A stretch of DNA of 64,000 nucleotides, from positions 310,001 to 374,000 of the forward strand of contig NAJO01000031.1 of NCBI GenBank assembly GCA_002077065.1. The letters are read 5' to 3'. The notes under the pieces were generated by a model that saw only the letters and a program-made list of their open reading frames with translations, had not been told where the DNA came from and did no database searches. Each line of letters starts with the position of its first letter. The first letter of the stretch is position 1. The position numbers were made by a program, and so were the translations under genes. The DNA comes from Cryoendolithus antarcticus. Lineage: Eukaryota > Ascomycota > Dothideomycetes > Cladosporiales > Cladosporiaceae. Positions 23,187 through 34,256 of the stretch are shown piece after piece.

Positions 23187-25722
23187 CTACCTCACATACC
23201 TACCCCTCCTCGTCATGGTAGCCGTGGCCTTAGCGACCGAAGAAGTCAACGTGTTGCTAGGCGCTGGAACTGCTGGCCCTGTCTCGCCTCCCTGTGATTG
23301 CTGTGCAAGCTGCTTGAGCAACCATGCCAGCCACTTGATAATCTGCGCCAGAGTCATACCCTTCTCGGGCGCCTGGTCGCTACCAGCTGCTGGAGTTGCA
23401 GTTGCCGTGGCGGTAGCGGCGGTAGATGTCGGCGCGTTGGTGATTGTGGCATAACCTGAAGGGAGCGCAGTGGGAGCGTCCGCGGTCGGGAGAGCGTTGT
23501 AGGGGAGAAGAGACGTAAGGTTCGCCATCAGGGAGGAGATAATAGGGTTCACTGCTGAAGATGGGATGATTGCGGAACTGTTTGTGATGCCGCCCACGTT
23601 GATGGCCGAGGTGAGGTTGGCTAGAGCGGAGCTGTAGACTGGCGCCAATGTTACAGCTGGGGCAGTGACGTTGATGCTAGATGTTGTTGACGACAGCGAG
23701 GTACCGACGGGGTTGACTGTAACTACCCCAGAGCCGGTAGGACGCATGGTGCTGTTCGTTCCCTTCGTCGGGAACGGGATAGTGGTTGTGGTCGTGACGA
23801 CCGGGCCGGCACTTGAGGAGCTGGAGCCATACATAGTAGGGAGAATAGGGACAGAGGTGCTGCTAGCGCTGCCACCGACCGGGTTCACCGACACAGCAGT
23901 GCCCGGCGCAGTGGGACCGACGAGAGTGGAGTTTGGCGTCACGAAGGTGAAGGGCGGGCCCCGAGACGTTGTCGGAATCGGGAGGATGCTTACGATGCCC
24001 GTGGTACCGCTGTCGACAGGCGATACGGCGCTAGAGCCAGTCGCAGTTAGCAACACTGCTGTTGAGCGTGACGAACTATGGGGACGGGGTATGCTGCTGC
24101 CGCCGATCGGATTGACAGCGACACCAATGGGTGCGGGCAACGTAGAGTTAGCCGGTCCATATGGCTTCGGTGGCGCAGGAGCACCGGTACCGCCGACTGG
24201 GTTGACTGCAACGCCAGTGGGATCAACGGGTAGCGTAGCATTGCCGGGACCATATGGCTTGGGCGGGCTAGGGGTGCGAGTGCCTCCAACTGGACCAACA
24301 CCAACACCGGTGGGACCAGCAGGCATGGTGGCATTCCCAGGACCGACCGGCTTGGGTGGAACTGGCATGCCAGTACCACCGACCGGGTTGACAGCGACGC
24401 CAGTGGGGCCGGCAGGCAAAGTCGCGTTACCAGGACCGTATGGCTTTGGTGGCGGGGGCGCACCAGTGCCTCCAACAGGCTGGACGACAACGCCACTGGG
24501 GCCAGGTAGGGTGCTTTTAGCTGGACTGTACGGCTTTGGTGGGGCTGGCCTGCCAGTACCGCCGACAGGGTTGACTGCGACGCCAGTGCCTGTTGGAGCA
24601 ACAACGGTGCCGTTGTCGGGTCCGTGGGGACGAGGGGGCGCGTAGGGATGAGGAGCGCCCGTCTTGCCCACTGGACTGACTACACTACCGCTGCCAGTGG
24701 GTGCGATGACAGTTGCGTTACCGACAGGGAAGGGTGGCAGAGTAGCCGACGGCTGGACAGTGATGGTCTTCGTGATAGTCTCTGTGCGCGTTACCTCGAT
24801 AGTGGTTGTGACTTCCTTGGTGCTGACACTAGCAGCCGCGACGTTCGTGGTGATTGTTGGAGATGCCGTGATGGTTGCAAAGACTGTCGAGATGCCGAAG
24901 TAGGTCGCTGTGCTGGCAACGCATGCGCTCTCTTGGCGGGCTAGGAGCTGGTGGTGTTTGTCTGGCGTGCACGCGCAGGTTGATGCAGCGGCCTGCTGGG
25001 TCGTGACCGCTGTCAGACTGGCAGCAGATGTTGTAGCAACGGAGATGGGCGCGGCCGAGGATCCCGGCGCTGACGATACGGCACCGCCGTTACCAGAACC
25101 CGACATGGTGAAATCGACACAAGACTCGTAGGTCTGGTCGATGTTGGCAGCGTTCCAGTACCACTGAATCACACACGCGCCAGCTGTAGCGCACTGGCTG
25201 CCGAGATCGGGCATGACGATGTTGAACTGCTTCTGGCTGTCTGGGATACTGGCGGCATTTGACGCGTAGACGTCCCAGCTGATCAGAGCATTGCTGATGA
25301 GCTTGTTGTTCGAGGTAGAGACAATGCTCACATTCGCGACACCAGTATGCGGCGCACGAATGTCAACAGTGATCGGGACGGTCTGTCCAGCGGTGTACTT
25401 TTGCACGTTGGCCGTGTTGTCGGCGTACTTAAATCCCTTGCACAACCACATGTTACAAGTCGCAGCGTCGTAGTCGGTTTGGGTGTGTGCGATCTGCAAC
25501 TCGCCTTGTACGTTGCCGTAGCTATCGGACTGGAAGTTGGTCAGCAGTGCACTCCACGCGGATACAAGATTTACCTACCGATTGCATGTTGTAGACCTGC
25601 TCGCCACATGCTGCCTTCATGGCCGGACCAGCCTCGCGAGGCTTCGGGCTCGAGATCATACCGTGAGCATTGACCAAAGCGAAGAGGCTCGCGGCCGCAG
25701 CCAAAGAAGCGGTGGACTTCAT
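23187..25722 (-). CDS. Secreted AA16-type lytic polysaccharide monooxygenase with long repetitive tail
   Basis: Exons 25722-25579 and 25529-23187 with a 49 bp intron (GTAGGT...CTGAC...CCAG) give 828 residues. A signal peptide (MKSTASLAAAASLFALVNA) should be cut just before His20, so the mature protein starts HGMISSPKPRE, as copper monooxygenases require. Residues 20 to ~190 match the AA16 fold as I know it: AACGEQV, a WLCKG segment, then RAPHTGVANVSIV with the likely second copper ligand His109, and CVIQWYWNAANIDQTYESCV. A Thr/Ser/Ala linker follows. Residues ~337-530 are tandem repeats of about 31 residues (PKPYGPGNATLP...VNPVGGTG). The end (TLAQIIKWLAWLLKQLAQQ) is an amphipathic helix without an obvious GPI signal. 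AA16 enzymes oxidatively cut cellulose. The tail is unusually long. Confidence 0.85.
24085..24680. repeat. Coding minisatellite, about 90-93 bp unit, 6-7 copies
   Basis: Imperfect copies of one unit recur near 24099, 24189, 24282, 24376, 24468 and 24558, with a diverged copy near 24668. Each encodes about 31 residues built on VNPVGGTGxPxPPKPYGPGN (read on the minus strand) inside the AA16 protein. The period is a multiple of three, so copy changes keep the frame. Confidence 0.8.
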
Positions 25723-26516
25723 ACTGGGAGAGAATGCTGTGCTTCGTGATCTGTACTTCTGTAAAGTCTGGTAAGGACACGAGCCACCAGTGCTCGAGAG
25801 GGTTGAATGTAACGAAAGTGGGTGCTACCAGAGCAGAAAAGAGCGACTTGGACAGCACAGAACGAAAAAAGCACAGCGATGATGAACAGAGAGGCTTTCG
25901 AAAGTAGACAGCAATGAGATGATATACCTACCTCGCGACAGATCGAGCCGACTGTTCGCCTTGCCCATAGGACTGACGTACATCGTCACACTCACAGCGT
26001 CTCACCTTACGTTCGAGGTTGCCGAATGGGCCCATCACCTCGGTATGTGGTGTTTGTGGTGTATATAGAAAAGTGATCTACCCAGGTGAGCCATGTTCCG
26101 CCGCCTTGGCGTAGGCGATAGAGTGCGATTCTGCACATGTTGAAGCGGAGAACCGCTACTGGCCATGACTTGGTGCAATGGCCTTGCAATCTCGCGTGCG
26201 TGGAGAATGGAGTTGTGATGGAGATGGTGCGACGGAGGAGATGTTTCAACTGCAGACAACCACTCTCGAACGCCACATGCCAAGACATCCAATGCAGGAA
26301 CGAGGAACATCACGACCTCCAGACTGATATATGTATATCAATATCAAAGTCGAGTTTACGTTCGTAAAATTGGAACTCGGATACTGGCAGCTACGACCTC
26401 GTTACTTTCAACAACTCCGACCCCCATGAGCCCATCCCATCGCAACGCGAGCGATCCCGATCCGAAGTCATCAGCCCACTGAAACCCCAAACCCACCACC
26501 ATCAAACCTCACAACA
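25723..26516. promoter_or_regulatory. Divergent intergenic region between the AA16 and cyclin genes
   Basis: About 790 bp with both promoters. An AT-rich patch (GATATATGTATATCAATATC) lies near 26326-26345. The cyclin leader just before its ATG is C/A-rich. No other element was recognised. Confidence 0.4.
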
Positions 26517-27724
26517 ATGGCTCCCCAACCCCACCTCACCCATCTCACGAACCCCCTAGCAACACCCCAGCAGCTCGAAACCTCAGCCTCGCAACTCGAT
26601 GGCATTCCCGCGGAACTGGAATCCTCGGTCCACTACGAAACCGCACGGCTCGTCCAAGCAGCCGGAATCCTGCTTCGCCTGCCGCAGGAGATAATAGCAC
26701 AAGCTATCGTCATCTTGACGCGGTTCTGGACGGGACCTGGCGATGAGGGTCTGTGGGATGTGAATGCTAAGGTGAGTCATGAGAATGTTGGAACTCTTGG
26801 GCGACGATCGAAGTGAATTTTGATCTTTGCCTCCCTGCTGCTAGTTATCATATCGAAGGGAAATCGAACGGCTCGCTGTGTTTCTCGGTCTCATTGTAGT
26901 TGTGAGCGCGTGTTGGACAAATCGCTGAGTATCACACAACGCTCGCTCCTGGCTAGTGACTCCTGATGGGAGCCCTCTAAGTAACACAGTCGCTGGCCTT
27001 CAATACCGTAGTCAAACTGAAAGCGCTAGAGATCCTCGCGATGACGAACGAGAAGGTAATGCTAACGGGACACAAACAGGATGCAGCAGCAGCAGCGCTC
27101 TACGTAACCGCCAAACCCTCCGCCACACCAGTCTCCCCCAAGTCGCTACTGAGCGTCTTCAACAACCTCACCGCGACCCGGCCAGACTTTGCAAATCCCC
27201 TAGACAAGCTGCCTCCAACCTCCCCACCTGTCACCTCGCAACCCCTCACACACGCCCACCTCTTCAGTATGGAATCGTTCCTCCTAATCTGCCTGAACTT
27301 CCAAACCCACGTCTCCCTGCCCCATCCCCTCCTAATAACCTACCTTCAAACCCTCTCCCTGCTCCCACCCCCCTCACCCTCCGCAGCCAAGCTCCCCCAC
27401 CGCGCATTAGCCCACCTCAACTCGGCGCGCTTCAGCCCGCAGAAGCTCTACCTGACGCACCAGCCCAACGCGCTGGCCGTGGCTGCTATATATCTCGCGG
27501 CGAGAGAGTTGGGCGTGAAACTGCCGGAGGTGGAGTGGTGGGAGGTGTTTGATGTGGGCAGGGAGGAGCTGGGGTTTGTGGTTGTGGGAATGAGGAGTAT
27601 GGAGGGGTGGGCGGAGAGGGAACGGGAGGTCTGGAAGGGCAGGAGAGTGCCGATTACGGCGGAGGAGGCTAGGGGAGAGGTGGAGAGGATATGGATGCTA
27701 GAGAAGGGGAATGAAAGGCTCTGA
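26517..27724 (+). CDS. Cyclin-box protein (transcriptional/L-type cyclin-like)
   Basis: Exon 1 (26517-26771, 85 codons) ends at WDVNAK|GTGAGT. Exon 2 (27080-27724) begins DAAAAALYVTAKPSATPVSP, giving 299 residues. Both halves look like a cyclin fold. The first box contains ASQLDGIPAELESSVHYETA and LVQAAGILLRLPQEIIAQAI. The second contains ESFLLICLNFQTHVSLPHPL and QPNALAVAAIYLAARELGVK. Cyclins of this type (L, T, C or Ctk2 groups) partner transcription or splicing kinases in the nucleus. The exact subtype is unclear. The intron would be 308 bp, far longer than any other here, so a small middle exon may be missed. It is convergent with RPC31, about 110 bp away. Confidence 0.75.
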
Positions 27725-27836
27725 TAATCTGCATGGCAGTACTAACAGCTATGAATGCCTCGCACAAAGCACCGGGGTATCGTCGATCGACCGCGCCTAA
27801 AACGCCAGTAAACAGTGAACGCGGATGTTGCGCCTC

Positions 27837-28861
27837 TCAATCCATCTCGCCTCCCCCGCCATCGTCCCCACCGCCATCATCATGGTCGCTTTCGCCATCC
27901 TCGAAGTACTGCTCGGCGTTGTAGTCGTCGTTAGCTAGCTCCTCGTTCTCCGGGTCGTCCTCGTCAAAGTCGTTATCTTGTAGCTCTTCTGGCGCATCTT
28001 CGTCATCGTCCTTCTTGGCGCCGTCCTCGTCGTCTTTATCCAGTTCAGGAACCTCGTCAATTTCGTCGAGCTCAGCAAGCTTGTCGCGATTGGACTTGGC
28101 CGAGAGCTTTAGTCGCTTCGGCTTGCGCTCTGCGCCGGTGTCATCGGTAGAGTCGAGCACACACCAAAGCTCTTTTGGGAAGTGCCCCTTGACTATCGCC
28201 CCGTCTGTTAGTTACGGCGCACACCCAGGCTGATCGCAAGGTTCGCGCATACCGAACGGAAACTCCTCAAACTTGGGGACCTTCTCAGCGCCTCTGCCCC
28301 GCTTGAGCCCATACTGCTGCACATCCTCGAATGGGTTGAACTGCTTCGTTACCGCAGCGCGCTGTCGATTCTTCGCTTGCAGGCCTTCGATAGCTTTGGC
28401 GAGCCAGCCGTTGCGCACGTTGTCTTGGAGGTCAAGGTAGAAGCGTATTTGCTCTTTCTCCTGCTCGGTGGCTGGAGGTGCCAGGTGTGGGAAGTATTGC
28501 TGGAAGAGATTCAGCTCATCAGGTTCCTGATCGTCGGCGGCTGGTGAGGCGCGCGACATGGCGCGTCACATGCTGGGCGATGCGCTGTTTGTGTAGTGAG
28601 AAGGGAGTTGCGACTGCGCGAGGTCGAGCTTGAATGGCAGCCACGCTGTCGCATCGCGGAACGACCCCGCGGTTGAGGGCATTGAACGAGGTCCTGACTC
28701 GCTTCACTTACGGGAAAAAGTCCAATTTCTGGATCGTCGGCCTGAGCAAACGCGGCTTCGAGCTCCTTGTCGATCAGAATCCCAAGAGTTCCAGAGGCCA
28801 TTCGAGTGGCTGCGCTGCCTCCAAAGCCGCCGCCTCGCCCGCCGCGGCCTCCACGGGACAT
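27837..28861 (-). CDS. RPC31: RNA polymerase III subunit Rpc31 (C31/Rpc7)
   Basis: Three exons: 28861-28712, 28526-28253 and 28204-27837, with introns of 185 and 48 bp. All phases close, giving 263 residues. The protein starts with the Gly/Arg-rich MSRGGRGGRGGGFGG typical of Rpc31. The middle has TEQEKEQIRFYLDLQDNVRN and NPFEDVQQYGLKRGRG. Exon 3 opens with the family hallmark HFPKELWCVLD and ends in a long Asp/Glu tail (DDEDAPEELQDNDFDEDDPE). Rpc31 belongs to the C31/C82/C34 subcomplex that lets Pol III recognise TFIIIB and start transcription of tRNA and 5S genes. The exon 1-2 junction (CAG before GAACCTGAT) is the least certain. It is divergent from the eIF3l gene. Confidence 0.9.
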
Positions 28862-29234
28862 GTTGGCGTTTGAGTGGGTGAGAGTAGGTGGCGGACGATG
28901 GTCGTGTGAGATTCGCTAGCGACCCGGTCGTAAGTTTATGCGGCTGAGTAATCGGATCGTAGTTTCCAGCATTGCGAGAGCGAGTCCTGTTGTCGATATA
29001 GGGAAGAGTGTTCAGAGTAAATTGATATATTGAAGATGCATGAGCGAAATAGTAGGTGAATGACTCGCAACGAATGAAATCTTGGCGGGTCTCTCGAAAA
29101 TCCGCCGATCTCGACCGCACCTGATTACCACCACCGGCCATCAGATCAACTCATTTCCGCCGACCAAAACGCCGCCCACCCCTTCCTGAGACTATCCCGC
29201 CGCCGAACCCTAGGCTCGAAGGCCTTTCGCCGTC
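28862..29234. promoter_or_regulatory. Divergent promoter between RPC31 and the eIF3l gene
   Basis: A 373 bp gap between two start codons facing away from each other, joining a Pol III subunit to a translation factor. No TATA element was seen. Short frames inside have no recognisable motif. Confidence 0.45.
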
Positions 29235-30740
29235 ATGTCGGTCCGCCAAGCACCGGCATACCAGCAGCCACCTGCGCAGCGCGAACCGAACGACGATTCC
29301 GACGTAGAGGAGGAAGCGCTTGCCAGCACATACCGGGAGCAAGTAACCTATCAGGATGGGGCAGACTATGACTTGGACCGAGTACCGTCAGCGAACGCAC
29401 CTCAAGATCTGCAAGCACAATTAGTGCAAGCCGCGCAACCGCTGGAGTACCAAGCGACGATAGAGACGAAGATATCGAGCTACGACCAGTACTGCAACCT
29501 TTTCCACTTCATTCTGAACAGCGAGGGACCGGTGGATATCGATGTGCCATCTGTGAGTGTTTTGTCTGGTGCAGCGTAGGGTATTGTGTGCTGATGAGAT
29601 TATCAGAACTTCTGGGCGTGGGATGTGATCGACGAGTTCATCTACCAGTTCAACGCCTTCTGCGCATACCGCCAAAAGGTCGCCTTGCAACAGTCCTCCA
29701 CCCAAGTGAACGAAGACGAAGTCGCCATACTCCGAGAGAACCCCTCAACATGGGGCTGCTACTCGGTCCTCAACGTCCTGTACTCCCTCATCCAACGCTC
29801 CCAGATCAGCGAACAACTCGCAGCAACGAAACGCGGCGAGGATCCCGGCGCCTATAAGGGAGAGTATGGCGGTCGGCCACTCTACCAAATGCTAGGCTAC
29901 TTCTCCATCCTCGGCCTCCTCCGAGTTCACTGCCTGCTCGGAGACTTCAGCCTCGCCCTGAAGACAATCGACGACATCGAGCTGAACAAACGCGCAATGT
30001 TCGCCCGCGTCATGGCAGCGAACTTCAGCACATACTACCACGTAGGTTTCAGCTACATGATGATGCACCGCTACGCCGACGCACTACGGAATTTCAACCA
30101 CATCCTCGTCTACGTCAGCCGGACGAAGAACTTCCAAAAGAACCAGCAGTACGACAGCATCACCAAGAAGAACGACCAGATGTACGCTCTCGTAGCCATC
30201 TGCGTGGCGTTCCACCCAACACGTCTAGACGACACGATCCACACAGCTCTCCGGGAAAAGTACGGCGAGCAGTTCACGCGTATGCAGCGCGGTGGCCCTG
30301 AAGCGCTGCCAATCTTCGAGGAGCTCTTCCGTGTCGCGTGCCCTCGCTTCATTTCGCCAACACCTCCAGACTTCGACAACCCATCCGCGAACATCGATCC
30401 CGTGGAACACCACCTCGCGATCTTCATGGAAGAAGTGAAGACGAACATGTTCGCACCCACAGTCCGGTCATACCTCAAGCTGTACACGACCATGGATCTC
30501 ACGAAGCTTGCTGGTTTCTTGGAGGTCGACTCAGAGACGCTTCGAGGCTGGCTGCTGGTTAACAAGCAGCGGTCACGGCAGATCAGGCACTCTGGTGAGG
30601 GTGGGTTGCTAGAGGGTGAAATGGTGAACTCGGGAGATCTGGATTACGCTATGGAGGGTGATCTGATCCATGTCAGCGAGGCGAAGGTCGGGCGAAAACT
30701 TGTCGATTGGTATCTGAGAAATTTGGCGAGGACATACTAG
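29235..30740 (+). CDS. Translation initiation factor eIF3 subunit L
   Basis: Exons 29235-29552 and 29607-30740 with a 54 bp intron (GTGAGT...ATCAG) give 483 residues. The conserved block reads across the junction as VDIDVPS-NFWAWDVIDEF. Further family segments include YQFNAFCAYRQK, TWGCYSVLNVLYSLIQRSQI, LLRVHCLLGDFSLALKTIDD, YYHVGFSYMMMHRYADALRN and, near the C-terminus, a PCI-type region (MFAPTVRSYLKLYTTMDLTK and KLVDWYLRNLARTY). eIF3l is a PCI-domain component of the cytoplasmic eIF3 complex, which brings mRNA to the 40S ribosome. It is absent from budding yeast but usual in filamentous fungi. Length and motifs are complete. The identification is very secure. Confidence 0.95.
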
Positions 30741-31273
30741 GCCACCGTCGATGGTGCAGCAGTCTAAAGGGCTAGACCGATGCTCCGAGCGAGGTGACAT
30801 GGGGAGCGATGGCGTCTGGCGATCAGTGCCGGGAAGGCATTGAAATCATTTGCGTGGGTGGGCTGGTAGTGCGAACAATGCGATGCACCAAAATCGCAAG
30901 CTCGCGAGTATGACTGTCTAACCAAAAAGCATAAGACGGGTGTATCCAAACATGGAGATTTCTCACGGGACTGCAGACTTGCAAAGGCATTGATGCGCCG
31001 AAGTCGCACGGATCTGCGTACATGCACAGCAACGCAGCGCTACATTGCGTTTTTGAGACCCGAGGGACGGGATAATGCAGCGATTCTCCATGCAGGAAAT
31101 TCAAGCTTCATGAACGGCGCTGTCGGGGATCTATATGCTTGCTCTCCCAATGCCGGCTCCAACTCTAAGAAACTCTCACTTCGCCGTCCTATACCCATAC
31201 TTCGTGAAGGTGACCTGCCATAATGTCAAGCTTTCGCCGATCTTCCTTGACACGCCATCTCGAATACCACGCA
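30741..31273. other. Intergenic region between convergent eIF3l and TBC genes
   Basis: About 530 bp of 3' flanks. No coding or repeat signal was seen. Confidence 0.4.
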
Positions 31274-33535
31274 TCACCCCCTCACAGTCCTCCCCCTCCA
31301 CCGTCCCTTCCACTTCCCATTCACCTTACTCGCAGTATCGATCCGCTCCAACTTCGGTCCATCCCGCAACTCCCGTCTCCGCAAATCAATCAACTCCTGA
31401 CTCACTCCTCCAAACCCTCCTTTGCGCCTCATAGCACCCTCGATCAAGCCATTGACGTCCGTCAAGCCCCTCGGAAACCCCTGCACCGCGCCAAAGACCT
31501 CCATGGAATCTTGCAGCGGCTCGATGATAGGCAGAGAAAGCGAGAAGATGTGCAGCGCGATGCGGAAGAGCGATTTCGAGCCTTCAAAGAAGAGCAGATC
31601 CCACGTCCGCAGCACGGACTCGATGGGTAGAGTATTGATGAACAGCGCCATGAACCATGCCGTAGTTGCCAAGCTGATCGTAGGCAACGCCGCGTCCGGA
31701 CCAGCAGTATTACGGCGATCTTCGGGCGAGCGGTTGGTGAGTTTCGTCCAGACTGCTGGCAAGTAGTCTTTCACCAACGACATGAGGACTGCTATATCGG
31801 TGTTGGCCCCCGAGAGGGTCAGGCCGTGGGTGCCGGGGAGGTGGAGAGTGGTGATCTGATTCAGGAGGATGAAAGCTTTCTCTTCGTCGGCGTTTAGGAA
31901 GAGGAGGAGTAGCGCGGCGATGAAGTTTAGGGATTGGCAGTAGCCTATACTGGGGTTGTGGAGGGCGAAGACTTGGAGGAGGCGGCGGAGGGAGGCGATG
32001 AGAGGGGTTTCTTCGGGAGGTGGACGGCGTTTCTTTTCGTTCGAGAGGTGTTCGCTGCGGGTGTTGAAGTCGCCGGAGGAGTCAGGCTTGAAGCGGATGT
32101 TGTCTGGGAAGGTGCGATGGAGATCGCGCTCGATGTGTTCTCTGTCCGTCTCGGAGAGCTTAGTCTCCACCTGGGCGAGTAGTCTTTGGTATTGGCCAGG
32201 GTTCTCCTTCATTAGGCCAGGTCCGCCGGCGTAGTAGAACCAGGCTGAGCCGCGCCACTCGGGTGGGATACCTTTGCGAACGTAGCGTTTGACCTTCTCA
32301 CTTTTGATGGGAAAGCGAATCGGATTATGTGTCGTCAGACCATACGAGCGCATCAGTACATCCCACTTCTTCCGTCGGCGCGTCAGATGATCCGTGTAGC
32401 CAGTATTCCAGGCGTCGTACTGGTCGAGCGTGATGTAGTGCGACGCCTTCTTGAAGCCATATCGATCGCGAGGGACCGGCCCAGAAGCAGTCATCGGTGA
32501 GCTGGGACTGCGATTTCCTGGTGATGAAGCTAGTGCTGGCAGCCAGAGACCATTCGTACGCAGGGGAGTCTCAGGCGCATCGTCTCGGCTGTTGACGAGA
32601 TGCAGAGCGTGGAATGTAGTAGTGACGATCTTGTCGACAACTTTGGATGATTCAGAGGGAGGCTCTGGTGGCGGTGCCTTAAAGCGATCCAGTAGACTAG
32701 CGCTCTGACTCCTTCTGTGCGCCCTCTTTCTATCCCATGCCAGTTTCGTCTCCAAGCGCGCCTCCTCAGCAGACGCTCTCCGGCTCATTGGCGCGGGTTC
32801 TGGAACTACGAGCTCATCGTCTGCAGCCTCTTCTTCCAGGCTTGGCTTCCTGCTCTCCTCGAAGCCATTCTCGTACATGCGAATGACCTGCTCAACATCC
32901 AGGCTTTCACGCATGAGGGTGGTATCCCGAGACTGTGCAGTATACTCGCTCTGCGAACTCGCGCCAGTACGATAGCTCTCCCGATCTGTCGTATTGCTGC
33001 TGACATTCGCCAGACTCGAATTGCTCGTCAATGCGGAGCGTAGTGACTGCCTTACGCCCTCCGTGCCCAGATCCTCGTTGGTAATGCCAGGCGTGCCAGG
33101 TCCACTTAGCGTCTTCTGTATGCTTTTGCTGGACACCCTGCGTCTGAGGCTCTTTAGCCCTCCAGTAAACGACTTCGAGCTCTTCGGTGCCTTCCCTCCA
33201 GGCGGCGATCGCGGCGAAGGCAAGGGGGATGATGACGAGCTTCCTTCCTCCCTAGTTGGTAACGGAGGCACCTCTCTCTCATACCCAGCTTTCATTGCAG
33301 GCACCTTGAACACCATCTTCGCCCTTTCCGGCCGCGCAGCATATGCATGCTCCGAGCTGGCACTGAAGGGATCCAACTTTGTTACCGGATCGGCAGTCCT
33401 TGGGTTGAAGCCTCGTACGTGTGGCATGGGGTCGTGTTCCGCCGTGAAGATTGGCCTGGGTGCACGTCGCCATTGCGCGGACGCCTTCCGCAGGGGTAGA
33501 TGGGGCTGTGGCAGCGGTGGAGTGGTAGTCGACAT
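31274..33535 (-). CDS. TBC-domain Rab GTPase-activating protein
   Basis: A single exon of 753 residues starting at ATG 33535. The first ~330 residues are Ser/Pro-rich and disordered. The TBC domain begins around residue 400 (RKGIPPEWRGSAWFYYAGGP). It shows both catalytic fingers: the arginine motif IERDLHRTFPDN near residue 470, and the glutamine motif in GYCQSLNFIAALLLLF near 530. The later conserved part is WFMALFINTLPIESVLRTWD followed by LLFFEGSKSLFRIAL. These proteins speed GTP hydrolysis by Rab GTPases in vesicle traffic. It resembles the Gyp3/Msb3 group in layout, but I cannot assign the Rab target. The C-terminus is short and basic. Confidence 0.9.
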   Translation of the reverse strand: MSTTTPPLPQPHLPLRKASAQWRRAPRPIFTAEHDPMPHVRGFNPRTADPVTKLDPFSASSEHAYAARPERAKMVFKVPAMKAGYEREVPPLPTREEGSSSSSPLPSPRSPPGGKAPKSSKSFTGGLKSLRRRVSSKSIQKTLSGPGTPGITNEDLGTEGVRQSLRSALTSNSSLANVSSNTTDRESYRTGASSQSEYTAQSRDTTLMRESLDVEQVIRMYENGFEESRKPSLEEEAADDELVVPEPAPMSRRASAEEARLETKLAWDRKRAHRRSQSASLLDRFKAPPPEPPSESSKVVDKIVTTTFHALHLVNSRDDAPETPLRTNGLWLPALASSPGNRSPSSPMTASGPVPRDRYGFKKASHYITLDQYDAWNTGYTDHLTRRRKKWDVLMRSYGLTTHNPIRFPIKSEKVKRYVRKGIPPEWRGSAWFYYAGGPGLMKENPGQYQRLLAQVETKLSETDREHIERDLHRTFPDNIRFKPDSSGDFNTRSEHLSNEKKRRPPPEETPLIASLRRLLQVFALHNPSIGYCQSLNFIAALLLLFLNADEEKAFILLNQITTLHLPGTHGLTLSGANTDIAVLMSLVKDYLPAVWTKLTNRSPEDRRNTAGPDAALPTISLATTAWFMALFINTLPIESVLRTWDLLFFEGSKSLFRIALHIFSLSLPIIEPLQDSMEVFGAVQGFPRGLTDVNGLIEGAMRRKGGFGGVSQELIDLRRRELRDGPKLERIDTASKVNGKWKGRWRGRTVRG

Positions 33536-34256
33536 GGCTTCAGGCAGCGCTTCGACGAAGGGCGCGCAGCCTTTTTCGAGGTCGTTCTTGCGCGATTGCT
33601 CTCGTGACCCACTGTCGTTGTTTGTGGATCACCACCGTGCCGCTTTCAATGGTTCGTCCGGCAAGCGCTCCATCACGCTCTCTTCAGCCCTCCTCGCCCG
33701 GTATGTGTTCGACAGACAGTCTGTATAAATCTCGCGGTCCCGATGCGCAAGAAGCAGCCCTGTGCCTTGTCAGCGGCAGGTAGTTGGCAGACTCATTTCC
33801 GCCCGTTTGCACGCAATTACAAGCTCGTGTTAAGCGACATGTGATATGACCGGGTTCCAGGAACGGACATGCCCGCTGGGAGTAAGCGCGCGGCTGTCGG
33901 CATCCGGAGCTGAGTTTCGCCGAACTCTGGGATTAGATCGAGTCTCGATAGAATCAGATACTTCGAATGGAGAAGTAATCGAGCTTTCACACTTGATTCG
34001 TGGTGAAGTGCATGTTTTCTCACATTCGCACATCCTCAGTCTGCTCTGACGGGCCTAAGCTTTCACACCGTTGGCATGTTCATCGGTACCTGCACGTTGT
34101 AGGAAGCCATGCTCAAGTAATTGCATCTGTGTGTAGCTATGTGTTCTACCCAGACGCCGTACGCATCGCTAGTGGCATGTGCAAGTACATATGTACACCG
34201 TCATCTCCCACCCATGCCATGTACACCTACACTCTCGCACCGACTCATACATGCCC
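33536..34256. other. Intergenic region upstream of the TBC gene and downstream of the E2 gene
   Basis: About 720 bp. It should hold the TBC promoter. Only shadow frames are visible, and no repeat or RNA gene. Confidence 0.4.

Noticed and set aside
23665..24645. 326-codon plus-strand frame with GPYGLGG-like repeats
   Set aside because: It is the antisense of the AA16 repeat tail; the minus strand has the signal peptide, catalytic domain and intron.
20797..25722. MFS transporter plus AA16 enzyme as part of a secondary-metabolite cluster
   Set aside because: No synthase, synthetase, terpene cyclase or tailoring enzymes nearby; the neighbours are housekeeping genes.
32994..33728. 244-codon plus-strand frame opposite the TBC gene
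   Set aside because: Shadow of the Ser/Pro-rich N-terminus of the TBC protein.
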